53,877 nucleotides of DNA from Bugula neritina (taxonomy: Eukaryota; Bryozoa; Gymnolaemata; Cheilostomatida; Bugulidae), in the NCBI GenBank assembly GCA_964035545.1, contig CAXIUT010000148.1, forward strand, positions 1 through 53,877, written 5' to 3'. A model generated the notes under the pieces. That model saw nothing but the letters and a program-made list of their open reading frames with translations. It was not told the origin of the DNA and did not search any database. Made by a program: the position numbers and the translations under genes. This document shows, in pieces, positions 1-11,105 of this stretch. The stretch's first letter is position 1; each line of letters starts with the position of its first letter.

Positions 1-93
1 CCCAACCCCAACCCCAACCCCAACCCCAACCCCAACCCCAACCCCAACCCCAACCCCAACCCCAACCCCAACCCCAACCCCAACCCCAACCCC
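1..93. repeat. Left telomere, (CCCCAA)n
   Basis: The window opens with CCC followed by fifteen perfect AACCCC units (93 nt, 15.5 hexamers), then unique AT-rich sequence from 94. With the GGGGTT array at the other end, this marks a complete linear macronuclear chromosome. The G4T2 repeat is the type known from Tetrahymena and other oligohymenophorean ciliates. Confidence 0.98.
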
Positions 94-280
94 TGATGTA
101 ATACTATCAATATTAATTAACTTTATTACTATTATCAATATATTTAAAATATAATTAATCATAGTATAGTAATATATTGATGTAAATTTTAGAGGACTAA
201 TATCAAAGAAATAGAGTTTATCTTTAGGTTGGATTATCGAGTACACTATAAATGAAACATTGAGGATTACTATTAAGGCC

Positions 281-366
281 CCGATCATAGCTCAGTTGGT
301 AGAGCGGAGGACTGTAGAGTTTGTGCGGTTATCCTTAGGTCGCTGGTTCGATTCCGGCTGATCGGA
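281..366 (+). tRNA. tRNA-Tyr(GUA) with a 13-nt intron
   Basis: The mature parts fold as a standard eukaryotic tRNA-Tyr. The acceptor arms CCGATCA (281-287) and TGATCGG (359-365) pair perfectly, with A366 as discriminator. The D-loop reads AGCTCAGTTGGTAGAGC and the T-arm contains GGTTCGATTCC. The anticodon GTA lies at 314-316, inside ACTGTAG. A 13-nt insertion (318-330) separates G317 from ATCCTTAGG, which is the canonical intron position one base 3' of the anticodon. The gene therefore needs tRNA splicing endonuclease and ligation. A candidate RNA ligase/kinase is encoded at 4425-6668 on the same chromosome. CCA is not encoded, as expected for a nuclear gene. Confidence 0.97.
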
Positions 367-367
367 G

Positions 368-372
368 TTTTT
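368..372 (+). terminator. Pol III T-run terminator of tRNA-Tyr
   Basis: Five consecutive T residues begin two bases after the discriminator base of tRNA-Tyr, as expected for RNA polymerase III termination. Confidence 0.75.
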
Positions 373-745
373 ATCATTTTTACTTTATCATCAATAGATA
401 TTTAAACAACTTTAACTAACAAAATTCTATAACTATTCATAAATAAATGATTATTTATAAAAGCTATCTTCTTATATTTTAGATTGACTCCTATTTTATA
501 TCTTTTATTAAATGATGATGGACAAAAAGTAAGGCGATTTTTACGTAAAATCAATATCCTAGAAAGAGAAAGAAGTACAACTTAATAATAAGTACACTAT
601 TAACTCTTAAAACAAATACTTCGAAGTTATTCCTTTCGTCATCAACCTCATCAATTAAAAAAATATGCTCTAAAAAAAGAAATATCATCATGTATTCTAA
701 ATTAGTTACTTTCCCACTCTCTAATTCGATCTAGCCAAATGCAAA
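373..745. other. Intergenic spacer, no gene recognised
   Basis: AT-rich DNA between the tRNA and the RING-deltex gene. An in-frame ATG at 665 could extend that gene N-terminally by 27 codons, but the added residues look non-conserved. Nothing else is recognisable. Confidence 0.5.
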
Positions 746-1348
<603 letters not shown>

Positions 1349-1621
1349 TTATCAAGAAGTCTATAAAAGTAATTTTATCAAGTTTCTATTCTTATTTTTT
1401 ATTCTTAATGAATTCTTCTCCTTTCTTCTAAAAATAATTGAAAACTAAAGTGATAATTTTTTCAAAAGAAAATATTTTTTCCGAGATGTAAAGTCTTCAA
1501 GAGATTATAAATGATCAGAAATAAGTATAATAATGATAAAATTGATCTTTCTTCATTGTGTAAGAAAAGTTTTATTGAAGTTTGGATTATAATTTTAATA
1601 ATTAAAACATTAGAAAATCTT

Positions 1622-1999
1622 ATGGAGTTTAATAGTTCAACAGTCTCTTAACAATAGTCCCACAATGAAGAAATGGGTTTGCTCAGACAATAAGAAGTCT
1701 AAAATGCAAGAAATACCTAAGTTCTTACCTAAATAATCCAAAAACAACAAAATATCATGACTTCTTTAAACGATATCAAATAAACTCTATCCAAACTAAC
1801 GTTAACTTTCGTTAAAACCATTGATAAAGTTTATAATTAAGTTGACAAAATCAAAGTTATCCAAGAAGTCGTCAAAAATTAATGCAACTTAGAGAGAAAA
1901 GTAATGAATTAAACTAAAGGATTAAAAAGGAAAATAGTCCATAAAGAAAGACAAAAAACAACCAACCTATATCGAGATAACCACCACAAGAGGAAATGA
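1622..1999 (+). CDS. Small basic helical protein, unknown function
   Basis: One exon of 125 residues ending at TGA 1997. Family not recognised. The first 40 residues are rich in Gln, Glu and Asn. The middle (about 45-95) looks helical, with hydrophobic residues spaced as in a coiled coil. The C-terminus is strongly basic, with Lys/Arg clusters ending HHKRK. Seven or more in-frame TAA/TAG codons are read as Glu. No signal peptide or membrane segment is visible. It is followed by a spacer of about 370 bases. Confidence 0.6.
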
Positions 2000-2372
2000 T
2001 AATTTTCTAGCTCTTTCTTTTTATATTAACTCTTATTACAAAACGTATATTCTCATGCTAAAGCTATTTTACGTAATCCAAAGGTGAAAACTTGCATAGA
2101 GCCTTAAAACATCTTCTCTATCCTTCCAATAAAAGTTTTAGTTTATTTTATTGTCAGCAAATAATATTTTTCTAGAATTTCAATCTCTAAAATATAAATC
2201 TTTCATTAAAAACATCAAAAATAACACTATTTCTCTTCTATTCACTTAAATAGATAAAATATCATATTTTAAAAGCTATATTTTTCCCAAAAGAGGAATA
2301 CCTCTTATTGATTATATATTCAAATATAAATTAAGCTCCATAATTAATCTATAAATTATTTTAACGGATAAA
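2000..2372. other. Intergenic spacer, nothing recognised
   Basis: AT-rich sequence between two plus-strand genes. No RNA gene, repeat or convincing small reading frame was seen. It presumably holds the 3' region of the upstream gene and the promoter of the C2H2 gene. Confidence 0.5.
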
Positions 2373-2862
2373 ATGGATCCCTTTGAACTCGATAAAGAAT
2401 TCCAGATGTACCTTTTTGCTTATTTAGTAACTCATCTCAAGAAGATGGATACTATCATGAATACTGCCGCCTTCTCTTGGCCAATATCGCACTTACAACT
2501 CAGATGAAATAGCTGATAGAGGATAAAAATCACCTGATTTCTCGACTGAGAAAGTACGAGGTATATATTGTATCATGTAGGATGATGAATTCAATAGTCA
2601 AAGTGAAAAATTTAACGATAAAAATAAAAGAATGCGTAGGAATGCAGATGAAATCGAGAGATACTACAAATGTTCCGTCAAAGTTTGTGGCAAGTCGTAT
2701 GGATCTTAGGGAAGTCTTAACCAACACTACAAACTGAAACACCCAGAAATCTATGTTACTCTTCCAAACGTTCAATGCAATCTAAGCGAAAGATAGGAGA
2801 TAGAAGAAAGCCCTAAAGACAAAGAAAATAGACACAAATATAGTAATATGAAAAATAGATGA
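2373..2862 (+). CDS. C2H2 zinc-finger protein with two 20-nt introns
   Basis: Three exons encode 149 residues after removing introns 2408-2427 (GTACCTTTTTGCTTATTTAG) and 2561-2580 (GTATATATTGTATCATGTAG), both exactly 20 nt. Each removal restores a frame that otherwise hits TGA. Exon 2 encodes a likely amphipathic helix with leucines. Exon 3 carries one C2H2 finger: YKC-x4-C-G-K-x10-H-x5-H, followed by a Pro and a Glu-rich tail. A single finger next to a helix suggests a DNA- or RNA-binding regulator that may dimerise; that function is inferred. Nearest neighbours are unrelated single genes. Confidence 0.75.
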
Positions 2863-3091
2863 TTCTGCAGCTTTTTGATATTGATATTATTCCTACAAAC
2901 ATAAATCTTTTATTTAACAGCTCTTTTATTGTAAGAATGTTCAAAAATAAATTCTAGAAACCATGAAAACAAAATAATAAATCTTTAAAAATAAGTAATA
3001 CTTTTTTCTTGGTAACGAAATAAATTAAAATTATGCTCTTAATCTTTACAAAAACATCAATCTTCGATTCTGATAATATAAATTAAAAACT

Positions 3092-3738
3092 ATGGTATAT
3101 ATCAAACTCGGTACAAACCTCTACTCTCGCCTTAAAGCCCTTATCTAACCAACAAAAATCATTCACTGCAAGAAGTAGTCATACGTTCCCTATCCAGAAT
3201 TCAGTATTTGATTCATAATTTAGAAAGAATTGCAGTTAATCACAATCTATAAATCCACAAAGATATTGGAAGACATGACATCATTACTAATAATGATATG
3301 GAAATAATGGTCGAAAGAGAAAAACAAAACCCTTAACAATTGAAATTCATAGAATAGCTTAAAAATAAAAGTAAAATAAGATAGCTAAAACAACTCAACA
3401 CCAAAGCTCCTCAAGATTTTTACTTCCAAAAAAAACAAGAAGACAAAGGAATCAAAGAAATTACCTAAAGTATCTCTTATGCTATTGCCTTCATCTTCAG
3501 TTTCTTCATGGCTGGACTCACTGGGTACTATGTGGGAAATTACTTTTTAGGATGGTCCTTTATCCATTCCATGATTTTGGCAATAATATTCATCATTGTG
3601 ACCCTTATAGTTGAAACATCGCTCTTTATCTTGAGGCAGTATGCAGTTACATAGAGATCAAAGAAAAAATAAGCAAAAAAACCGAAGAAAAAGATCTTAA
3701 AAAGTGGAGGAGGCAAATAAAAAGATAAAAAAGATTGA
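3092..3738 (+). CDS. Vma12/TMEM199-like membrane protein (V-ATPase assembly candidate)
   Basis: 208 residues after removing a 20-nt intron at 3204-3223. The first ~120 residues are soluble and charged. They are followed by two close hydrophobic spans (about 130-152 and 158-183) separated by a short turn, then a very Lys-rich tail. This order, a cytosolic N-terminal domain with an ITxSISYAIAF-type entry into a two-helix hairpin, resembles the Vma12/TMEM199 family. Those ER proteins help assemble the membrane sector of the vacuolar H+-ATPase. The assignment rests on domain order and a weak motif, so another ER hairpin protein is possible. The basic C-terminus is compatible with ER retention. 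Confidence 0.5.
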
Positions 3739-3879
3739 ATTGTTGATTGTATATACCTATATGTTTTTAATTTATCATTTGCCAAAAAAAGAAACTTATC
3801 TATTAACATATCAGAGATTTTAATAAAATATGAAGTAAATAATCAAATTAAATATTCTAAAAATTGATAAAAAATAACA

Positions 3880-4316
3880 TCATAGCAATTTTCCACTACT
3901 TTTAACTCTTTTTAACATTCGATGTTGAAACTTCTCTTCTTGTTTATCTAAATCTGCCTTTACACACTAAGACATCTTCTTTTGAGTTTTTTTAGATCTT
4001 TCAACAAAGGTTTCAACATAAGTTTGCTTGCATTCCATAAATTTGTTCATCTAGCTCTTAATTGTTTTCGACAAAGTCTACTTTTTTGGTTATATCTTTT
4101 CGATACTAGTAGCATTAAGTGATTTTACTACAAGAGAGTTCAACTTTTTTTGAAAATATCCTGCTTTTTTAATATCTACTTCCAAATAATACTCTACTCC
4201 TATCTACATATTCTAAGGAATACTCTGTACATTTGACTAAGAATTTGAATTAGTTCGAGAGTTTAATCTTCTTCCAGTCGCATCTATAAGTCAAGAATCT
4301 GTTAAGCAAAGCCCAT
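3880..4316 (-). CDS. Coiled-coil protein, unknown function
   Basis: 138 residues on the minus strand with one 20-nt intron (4204-4223). The start at 4316 (MGFAEQ) is followed by an acidic, leucine-rich helix (residues ~8-40) and a long Lys/Glu-rich segment (~60-130) with heptad-like spacing that suggests coiled coil. No catalytic motif or membrane span is visible. It is convergent with the Vma12-like gene (141 bases apart) and lies about 110 bases downstream of the RNA ligase gene on the same strand. I do not recognise the family. Confidence 0.65.
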
Positions 4317-4424
4317 GGGTAAAGTGGACATTGATTGATAAGCTATTATTATTTATATGACTGACTAATTAATATCAATAAAGTAAAGAAAATTAACTTC
4401 AATAAAACTATAATTATATTTACA

Positions 4425-6668
4425 TCATTCTACCTTTTACTACTTCTCTTGCTATAAACTTATCTAGTTAAAATGATTGAACATATCCTCGAGCTTCAAA
4501 AGAGCTTATTTGGCACTTTATTCTATATCTAGTTATTTCAATTAGAATTTTTTTAACATTGCAACAAACATCTATAACTTTGGATGTACTTCTTCAAATT
4601 TACCAGGCTTTCCTTTTAATAATATCTATTTAAATAAATTTTCAATATCTTTATCCTCTTCTTTCAAACAATCTTCATTATTCATCCTGAACTAGATCTT
4701 TCCATCAAAATACTTCTTCAAATTATAGTAACTTAAAGAAAAACCTCTAAACAAATTAGCGAATCCAAAAACAATATTACATCTTTCTTCCTCACTACCC
4801 TCAAGAGTCAAATGTTCAGGTCTGTTTGCTACTCTTTTTAAACAACTCATCATATAAGCTGATGAAAATGGATAATTATACAGTCCCTTTTCATGTAATC
4901 TTGTTTTATGCAAAGGAAGTAAACAGACTTTTGATATTTTTAAATTAGTAAAGGGTTCTGATCTTTCTTGAAGGTTTTTTATTGATGGTTTTATAGCACT
5001 TTATGGATGATTTTTGTCAATAAAAAATACATGGTTTATCTACTTGGACATAGATATATTTTTAAGAACATCTCCCATTTGATTATAAAAGACTTTATTT
5101 GATTTTTCACCTACTTTGCTAAAAGCCAACTTTTTAGTCATATTTTTCATCTTTTTCATAAGTTCTTCCATCAATTCTCTCTTTATTTCATCACTAGATA
5201 TCGACCATATCCTAAAGTTAGGATGGAATAATTTAATTTTTTCAAGTAGAAGTGATTTTCCAGAAGAAGGAATAGAGACAGGTATCAAAACAATAACATT
5301 TTTTTCTCTCTCTTATTCAATTTATTATTTACTTTCAATCTTCTTTTCAGATTCCTCAGATATTAACTCTTCCTCTTTTATTTTCTCTTCTTCTTATTAA
5401 TCTTCAAATCCAGTTTAATTTGACTTAGCTATTTCCATAAACTTCTACTTACTCACATCCTTATGCACTAATCTGATAAAATCAATAAATCTATTACTGA
5501 TAAATCTAGATACTGTTTTATTCTGTTCTTCACATAAAATAAATGCTTTTCTAGCTATCTAAATATATTCATTAATTGGCCTAGTTACATTAAATTCTCT
5601 AGCTATTTAGTTGATTTCTTTACTAAACTTTTTCAATAAATTTTCATAATTTTTATTAAATTTTTGAACATAAACTTTCAATTTCTATCTCAACTTACGA
5701 TAAATTCTATACTCAATAGTTTTCACTTTACAAACTAGTAAATTCTTCTCCTCTTGATTTTCCACTCCACTCACATATATCACACTACCTTCTCCAGCAT
5801 CCTTCATAGTCATCTCATTCATTTTTACAACCATTTCTCTCATATTTATGATTACACTATCAATAGTTTTGCATGTAACAACCTCACATTTCACCTTAGG
5901 AAGTCCAAATGTTTATAAAAATTTCATAGCATATGATACTGGAAGACAATCATCTTACCTATTCTATTTCGATACCATGGCATAAAAGAATAATTGAGCT
6001 TCATTGCCATAGTTAACCAAATGCTGCATGACATTCATATTACAATACTAACCAACCAAAGTCTTTCCACTTAACTACAATTTGATAGCTTTGATTTCCT
6101 ATTCACTTTTCTTCTTCAATAAATCAAACCAAGCTCTTGCGATCAATAAAGTTTGCTTATATTCATGGTGGTTCTTCAATTTGCTTAAATCTTCCTAAGT
6201 TTAAGCCATCAGACATTTATTTTTGCTACCTATTGCCCAGTATTTATCACATACCACTGATATTTGAGCATTCTAGCCGTTAACTTTCTCTGTATTATAG
6301 ATATGGAAAGGCATGCACTTAGATCCAAACAAATTTTTGAACAATCTTTCCTTTTATTTTTAATGATGTTTGCTATAATTAATATGAGACTCTTTTAGAT
6401 CAAGATATTCTGCCATAATATCTCTAAACTTTCTCAATCCCTTTCTTGCTACTTTAGTCTAACTATGTTTAAAATCAACAATTTCTTCATAATAAGCCAA
6501 ACCTCTTCGATAATTGATGTAGTCATACTAGCTATTATACTATTTTTTGAGAGAAACATTGTACATCAAAAACTACCTCTGATCAAGACTGAAACCTTCA
6601 GATGCTATTTTATAAGTATGCTTATCTGCCTTTGCTTTTTGGAGATTAACCTCTGGCAACTACTACAT
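4425..6668 (-). CDS. RNA ligase-polynucleotide kinase, tRNA-ligase (Trl1)-like
   Basis: A 747-residue single-exon protein. The N-terminal half has nucleotidyltransferase (RNA ligase) motifs: motif I K128-V-N-G followed by ENAQIS, then TLVGEYC, EGSVIYV (motif IV, ~residue 290) and CKVKTIEYRIYRK (motif V). A Glu-rich linker leads to a P-loop kinase domain with PVSIPSSGKS (~461-472) and a downstream FIDKNHP. The latter recalls the DRNNH-type element of tRNA-ligase kinase domains. Near residue 617, EHLTLEG offers an H-x-T motif as in 2H phosphoesterases, although a second copy was not found. Ligase, kinase and possible phosphodiesterase in this order match fungal/plant tRNA ligase. Healing and sealing spliced tRNA exons is therefore the likely role, fitting the intron in tRNA-Tyr at 281. 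An RNA-repair ligase of another kind remains possible. Confidence 0.7.
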
Positions 6669-6820
6669 TAAATAAAAGAATAATAATCAACAATCTATAT
6701 TATTGCTATTATATCAATGCTTTCATATTATTCATCTTATTTTCATTTACCTTAATTTATTAATTGTTCTTTTATAAACTTCTCAATTTTCTTGATTATA
6801 AACTAATTCATTGCAAAGAT
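6669..6820. promoter_or_regulatory. Divergent spacer between RNA ligase and Cys-rich gene
   Basis: About 150 AT-rich bases separate the start of the minus-strand RNA ligase gene from the plus-strand Cys-rich gene. Both promoters must lie here. No specific motif was recognised. Confidence 0.35.
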
Positions 6821-7249
6821 ATGAACACTGTCAACAAAGTTTTGACCTGTATCTGCTGTTGTTCTTGTTCTTGTTGGACAGCTTAGTGCATTGATCACTG
6901 GCATTCCATCTAAGCTTGCGGAATAGCATAAATTTAATGTGGAAACTGCTGCTGGACCATTTTTGCACCTATCTGTCATACTTGCAATATAGGAGAATTC
7001 GGGTTAGCAATGGAACATGGTGTTAACTGCCTCAAGTACTGTTTATATAGTTGTGCGCTCAACTGCTGTGCACCTGTTGACGGTATTTACAATTGCATTT
7101 TTTATTCAATGGAAGTTTGTAAAAATGGAGTATCAGGCTATAATGATATTCTTAAAAATACCAGATGGATAGCTAACATTATTAGAGATAAGATGAGTTT
7201 CTCAGAATCACCACAACCAGTAGCCAAAATGTCAGAATATAGACCTTGA
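6821..7249 (+). CDS. Small cysteine-rich protein, unknown function
   Basis: One exon of 142 residues with about 20 cysteines, concentrated in residues 10-90 as runs such as CICCCSCSC, CGNCC and CLYSCALNCC. The C-terminal third is cysteine-poor and polar. There is no clear signal peptide, and the spacing does not match a zinc finger I know. Clustered N-terminal cysteines could be palmitoylation sites or metal ligands; both are inference. It starts head-to-head with the RNA ligase gene. Confidence 0.65.
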
Positions 7250-7381
7250 TTTCTTTATTCCAAATATACCGTTAAATATCAAAACTACTTTTGAAAATAT
7301 TCTAGTAGTTTAATAGTTAATTTTGAATCATTTACTTATTAATCTATAGTTATTTTCAGAACTTGTAATAGAGAAGTCTTC

Positions 7382-7708
7382 ATGTCAATATTCGCTCTCA
7401 ACTTTAAATTTGACCTAGAATAAACAGGATCTTCCACTCTATCCCGACATCTCGACTCCTCAAGGACTCCCAAACTACCATCAACAACTAAAACGAAATT
7501 CAGATTTAAACAAGCTAAGAGAATCATCTAAAACTAACAATCAAAGATTCAACTCTCACAATAAATAGAACAGCAATAGCTAATGAATAAAATACTTAGC
7601 TAGCCAATGGAGCCCACAGATAAAAATGAATAAGATGATATGAGCGAGCAATAGAAGAATTATTACAAATTTCTAGCCCATAGAAAATAGAAAAAATATA
7701 GACAATGA
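7382..7708 (+). CDS. Small charged protein, unknown function
   Basis: 108 residues in one exon. The first ~45 residues are Ser/Thr/Pro-rich and basic. The second half is a charged helix rich in Glu, Gln and Lys, many of the Glu encoded by TAA/TAG. No known domain. It ends only 5 bases from the convergent end of the calpain-like gene. The reading frame stays open upstream of ATG 7382, so a short upstream exon cannot be excluded. Confidence 0.5.
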
Positions 7709-7713
7709 TCTTT

Positions 7714-9692
7714 TCACTACTTCTCAGATTCATAAAATTTAATCCCAGAAGGAGGCCAAACGTATTCATTTTTTTTCCTCCCTTCTATCTTCCTCAACAC
7801 AAAAACCTCACTTTCTCCTCTTTTTAATTCCACAAAAAAATCCTCTTTTCTTCCCTCATACTCCAGACACAACTCATATCCTTCGCTCTCAACTACTCTA
7901 TCTACCATGATAAATACATCGGACGCACCTTCAAGACCAATATTCCTTTCATCTAGGCTTCTAGCCTAGCTGCAATAAATCCATATCCTAGAGAACTAAA
8001 CTCCTTTCCAAAAGATATCGTTCCTTTCAAGGGTAAACTTAAATGATGTTGCTGTACCTGATTGCTAACAGATAAAATACTATCTTTCATAATTTTGTTC
8101 TAAATCAAAGGATTCACCTATCTTTATCTTATTTTGACAATTTAGTGTGATATACATTGAATATTATAAAAAGACTAAACTTCTACTTCCTCAGGCTACA
8201 ACCTAAGCACATAGTTTCCAGCTTTGATAGCTATTGGATGAGTATCTCCCTTATTATATCCTTTCATATAATCGAAATCACAGAGTTAATACTCTGCTAT
8301 TGATGTTTGAGAATATTAAAGAGAAGAATGCGCTGCTTGAGTTTTATTTTATATATTTTTAGAGCTTATTCTATTAAAAGAATCTATTTTATTCAAAGAA
8401 CCATTTCTTTATAAAAGAGATGATAAACGAGATAACATATACTTCACCTTATTGAAATTTTAATTAGAAGAATATTCTTTTATATCTTTTGATGAAATAA
8501 ATCCTACCTTTTTTTCTGTTATAATTTGATAGCTATTAAGCTTGTTTTCAATATTTTGTTGAATAGTCAAAAATAGATATCCAGCAGTCAACATAGAAAA
8601 TTAAAAGAAAAAAGGTTTTTTTCTCATTTTGTTTACAGAAAAGCCATAGCTAGTAATAAATTCAGGAAACTATCTTTTAGAAGAAGTAACATAAGCAGAT
8701 GAAAAGATATTCAAAAAGTCAGGCTGACTAATCAGAAAAGTACCATCCAACTGATAACTATTCTTTAACTTCTTAAATATAGAACGAAAATCACTATCAA
8801 ATATACTCAACTCACCCGTCCAATGATGAGGTATCACACAACGAATCAACAAATTAAATTATCTCTTTTATTTTACCTTGAACTCGTCGAATTCAATCAA
8901 TTAGTATATTATACGATCACCAACCAAACCACAACGTTAGACCTAGTAATCATCTTTAGCCTTTAGCAGTATCCGACATGTATTTCCCACTTTTTCACTA
9001 TAATTAGTCAAAAATGATCTTCCCTCTCTAGCTAAGTTAAAATATCTCCAATTGCAAGGAGTAAAGTACTAGATAAACTAGAATGGCTTAGTAAGCATAA
9101 GTTTATGATAACCACCTTTAATTTTAGCCCAAACTTTAACAAGAATAAGTTTCCATAAATTATCGAAAGAAAATCCCCAAAGAGGAGTCTGATTTTTCTT
9201 TTTTAGAGGAATATAATCATCAACTTACTACACGTTAAATTCCCCATCTCGGTTCACTGCAACTAAATATCTTCCACTTTATTATATTTACTGAAATATA
9301 AATAACCTCTTATATAACAACATATCGAAATGTCTCATTTCAAACACAAAATGAGGAACTTTCTCCTCTTCTCCCACCAATTTCTCTTTTACCTCGATCT
9401 ACCCGAACAATCTACTTTTTCTTCGATCTACTAGATCTCCTATTCTTCTGAAAATCACCTCCTCTTCACAAATATGAATCATTTGCCCCTTTAACTAACT
9501 TAAAGGCATCTATTCATCAATAAAGGAGTTTTTTTGTCTGGAATGAGCGAGTTATTTATCACAATGAATCTGAATAAAACTGTACTTATAGAGAGGAAGT
9601 TCGTGAACATTCTGAATGACTCGAGTATTTGCTTGAGAATCATAAGCAAGGTAGTACTAGTTTTTGAGAAGAGATAAACTCGATTCCTACAT
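7714..9692 (-). CDS. Calpain-like protein without catalytic residues
   Basis: 652 residues with one 20-nt intron (8180-8199). The middle matches the calpain protease core fold: VDDYIPLK, then TPLWGFSFDNLWKLILVKVWAKIKGGY (around residues 190-215), which corresponds to the calpain segment ending in a KAYAKINGCY-type helix. The GDCW block carrying the catalytic Cys is not recognisable. The GHAY position of the catalytic His reads GDRIIY, and the NPWG block of the catalytic Asn reads VIPHHWTG. The C-terminal ~170 residues form a beta-rich segment like calpain domain III (for example FTLERNDIFWKG, ARSLDERNIGLEGASDVFIMVD). I infer a non-proteolytic calpain-fold adaptor. A second member with different substitutions lies at 28363-30081. 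Confidence 0.7.
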
Positions 9693-9748
9693 TGAAAATA
9701 ACTGACCTTCTTGTTGTTATTAATATTCAAAGAAAAATATAAATCTAG

Positions 9749-10504
9749 TCAACTATCTTTAATTAATATTTCCACAACGCTATCTTTGACCTGAGTCTGT
9801 GACTATTTATCAATAATAACTGTATCTATTTATACTTCTCCTCCTATTTATTTATTAACTGTCTATACTCTTTTTTGATTTAACTTTTACTCCATTTTTT
9901 GAATGGTAGGCCTGATGTTTTCTTAAAGTTCAACAATAAAACCACTATACTCATTCGAAGCCACCTTCTGTTGATGTCGAGTACTCCCAATATGCTACAT
10001 CACCATCAATCTACCTCGAGATAATCGTCATAATCATCTTTACACACTTTGCAATGCCGACGACCATTACCCAATTTAGGAACCATCTACAATAAAAAAG
10101 CCTAAACTAAAAAGAATAATTCATTGATTTTCATTGAATTATCGAATAAATATTGTACAATCTGACTTATCTAGTACTCCTCCTCCATTTGACTGTTTTC
10201 AAATGCTAATCGATTGCGATCGTCATATTCCGTATACAGTTTCTAGCTAATCACACATCTACCTCATCTTCTTCCAGTATAAAAAGAGGAGTATAGTGCT
10301 TTTTGTCATCGTTAAGAATTGGTAGAGTCCGAAAAAATGATTTTTTAATGCTTTTTCTTCAAAAAATTACCTGCTATATTGTGGACATAAACGAAGAGAT
10401 TCTCTCTTTTCATACTTTCCCCTCTAAAATAAAGGCTGAATTGAGAAGAAATGGCGATCACACCAACGTCCCTTGCATTCCTTTGATTTAATTTTTTTAC
10501 CCAT
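9749..10504 (-). CDS. Dbf4-type zinc-finger protein (DDK regulatory subunit candidate)
   Basis: 231 residues assembled from four exons after removing three 20-nt introns (10351-10370, 10243-10262, 9995-10014). Each removal is required to avoid an in-frame TGA. Residues 138-157 form C-x2-C-x9-H-x5-H with YDDYLEHIGSTRHQ, the same spacing as the Dbf4 zinc finger, which also has a YDDL-x2-H core. It is followed by a short hydrophobic helix as in Dbf4 motif C. KHYTPLFILEED (~62-73) might correspond to motif M, but this is weak. Dbf4 binds and activates Cdc7 kinase at replication origins. The protein is far smaller than animal or yeast Dbf4, so a minimal Dbf4 or another protein with this finger are both possible. 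Confidence 0.6.
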
Positions 10505-11105
10505 CACCTTTTAATTATATAGTTAGAAAACACAACCAATCAATTCAGTTGTCAAATCATCCACATTAATATATCGAATTCTAACTTCTAATAATCAAAA
10601 TTGACTTTGTAGGTTATTATTTTAATTAAATGATAAACAGAAGACTCTATTAAAAGAAAAATATCAATTTCGAGAACATGTCGCCTCTAATTTATACTTT
10701 TTTATTTACAACTGGAATAACTTCTCATAAATAGTCTTATTGGATATTTATAAAATGTCTTAATAGATATTTATTATTGGAAGAAGTAGCAATGTTACAA
10801 AAGGAAATCAAAGTTGTCATTTAAATATCATCAGAAAAATATATCATTTTTTAAGTTATAAAATATTTATAAACTCCCTAGAATATTTTTTAGCAACCAT
10901 GTTGTTTGTTAAATTATCCATCAATCAGTAGAAAAATACAAAATTAAACAATATTATATTCAACTTCCTTGACATTAAATAAACATTTTAAGCTAAAATT
11001 AAGACTTATCATTTCTTATTTTGAGCTGATTTAATAATATTAAGTAGCTGTAATAAGTATTGAATAAGATCAACTATTTTATTATTTTTCAACATATCTG
11101 AACAA
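10505..11105. other. Divergent intergenic region, nothing recognised
   Basis: About 600 very AT-rich bases between the start of the Dbf4-like gene (minus) and the membrane protein (plus). It must hold two promoters. It is the longest internal gene-free stretch. No RNA gene, repeat or small ORF convinced me. Confidence 0.5.
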
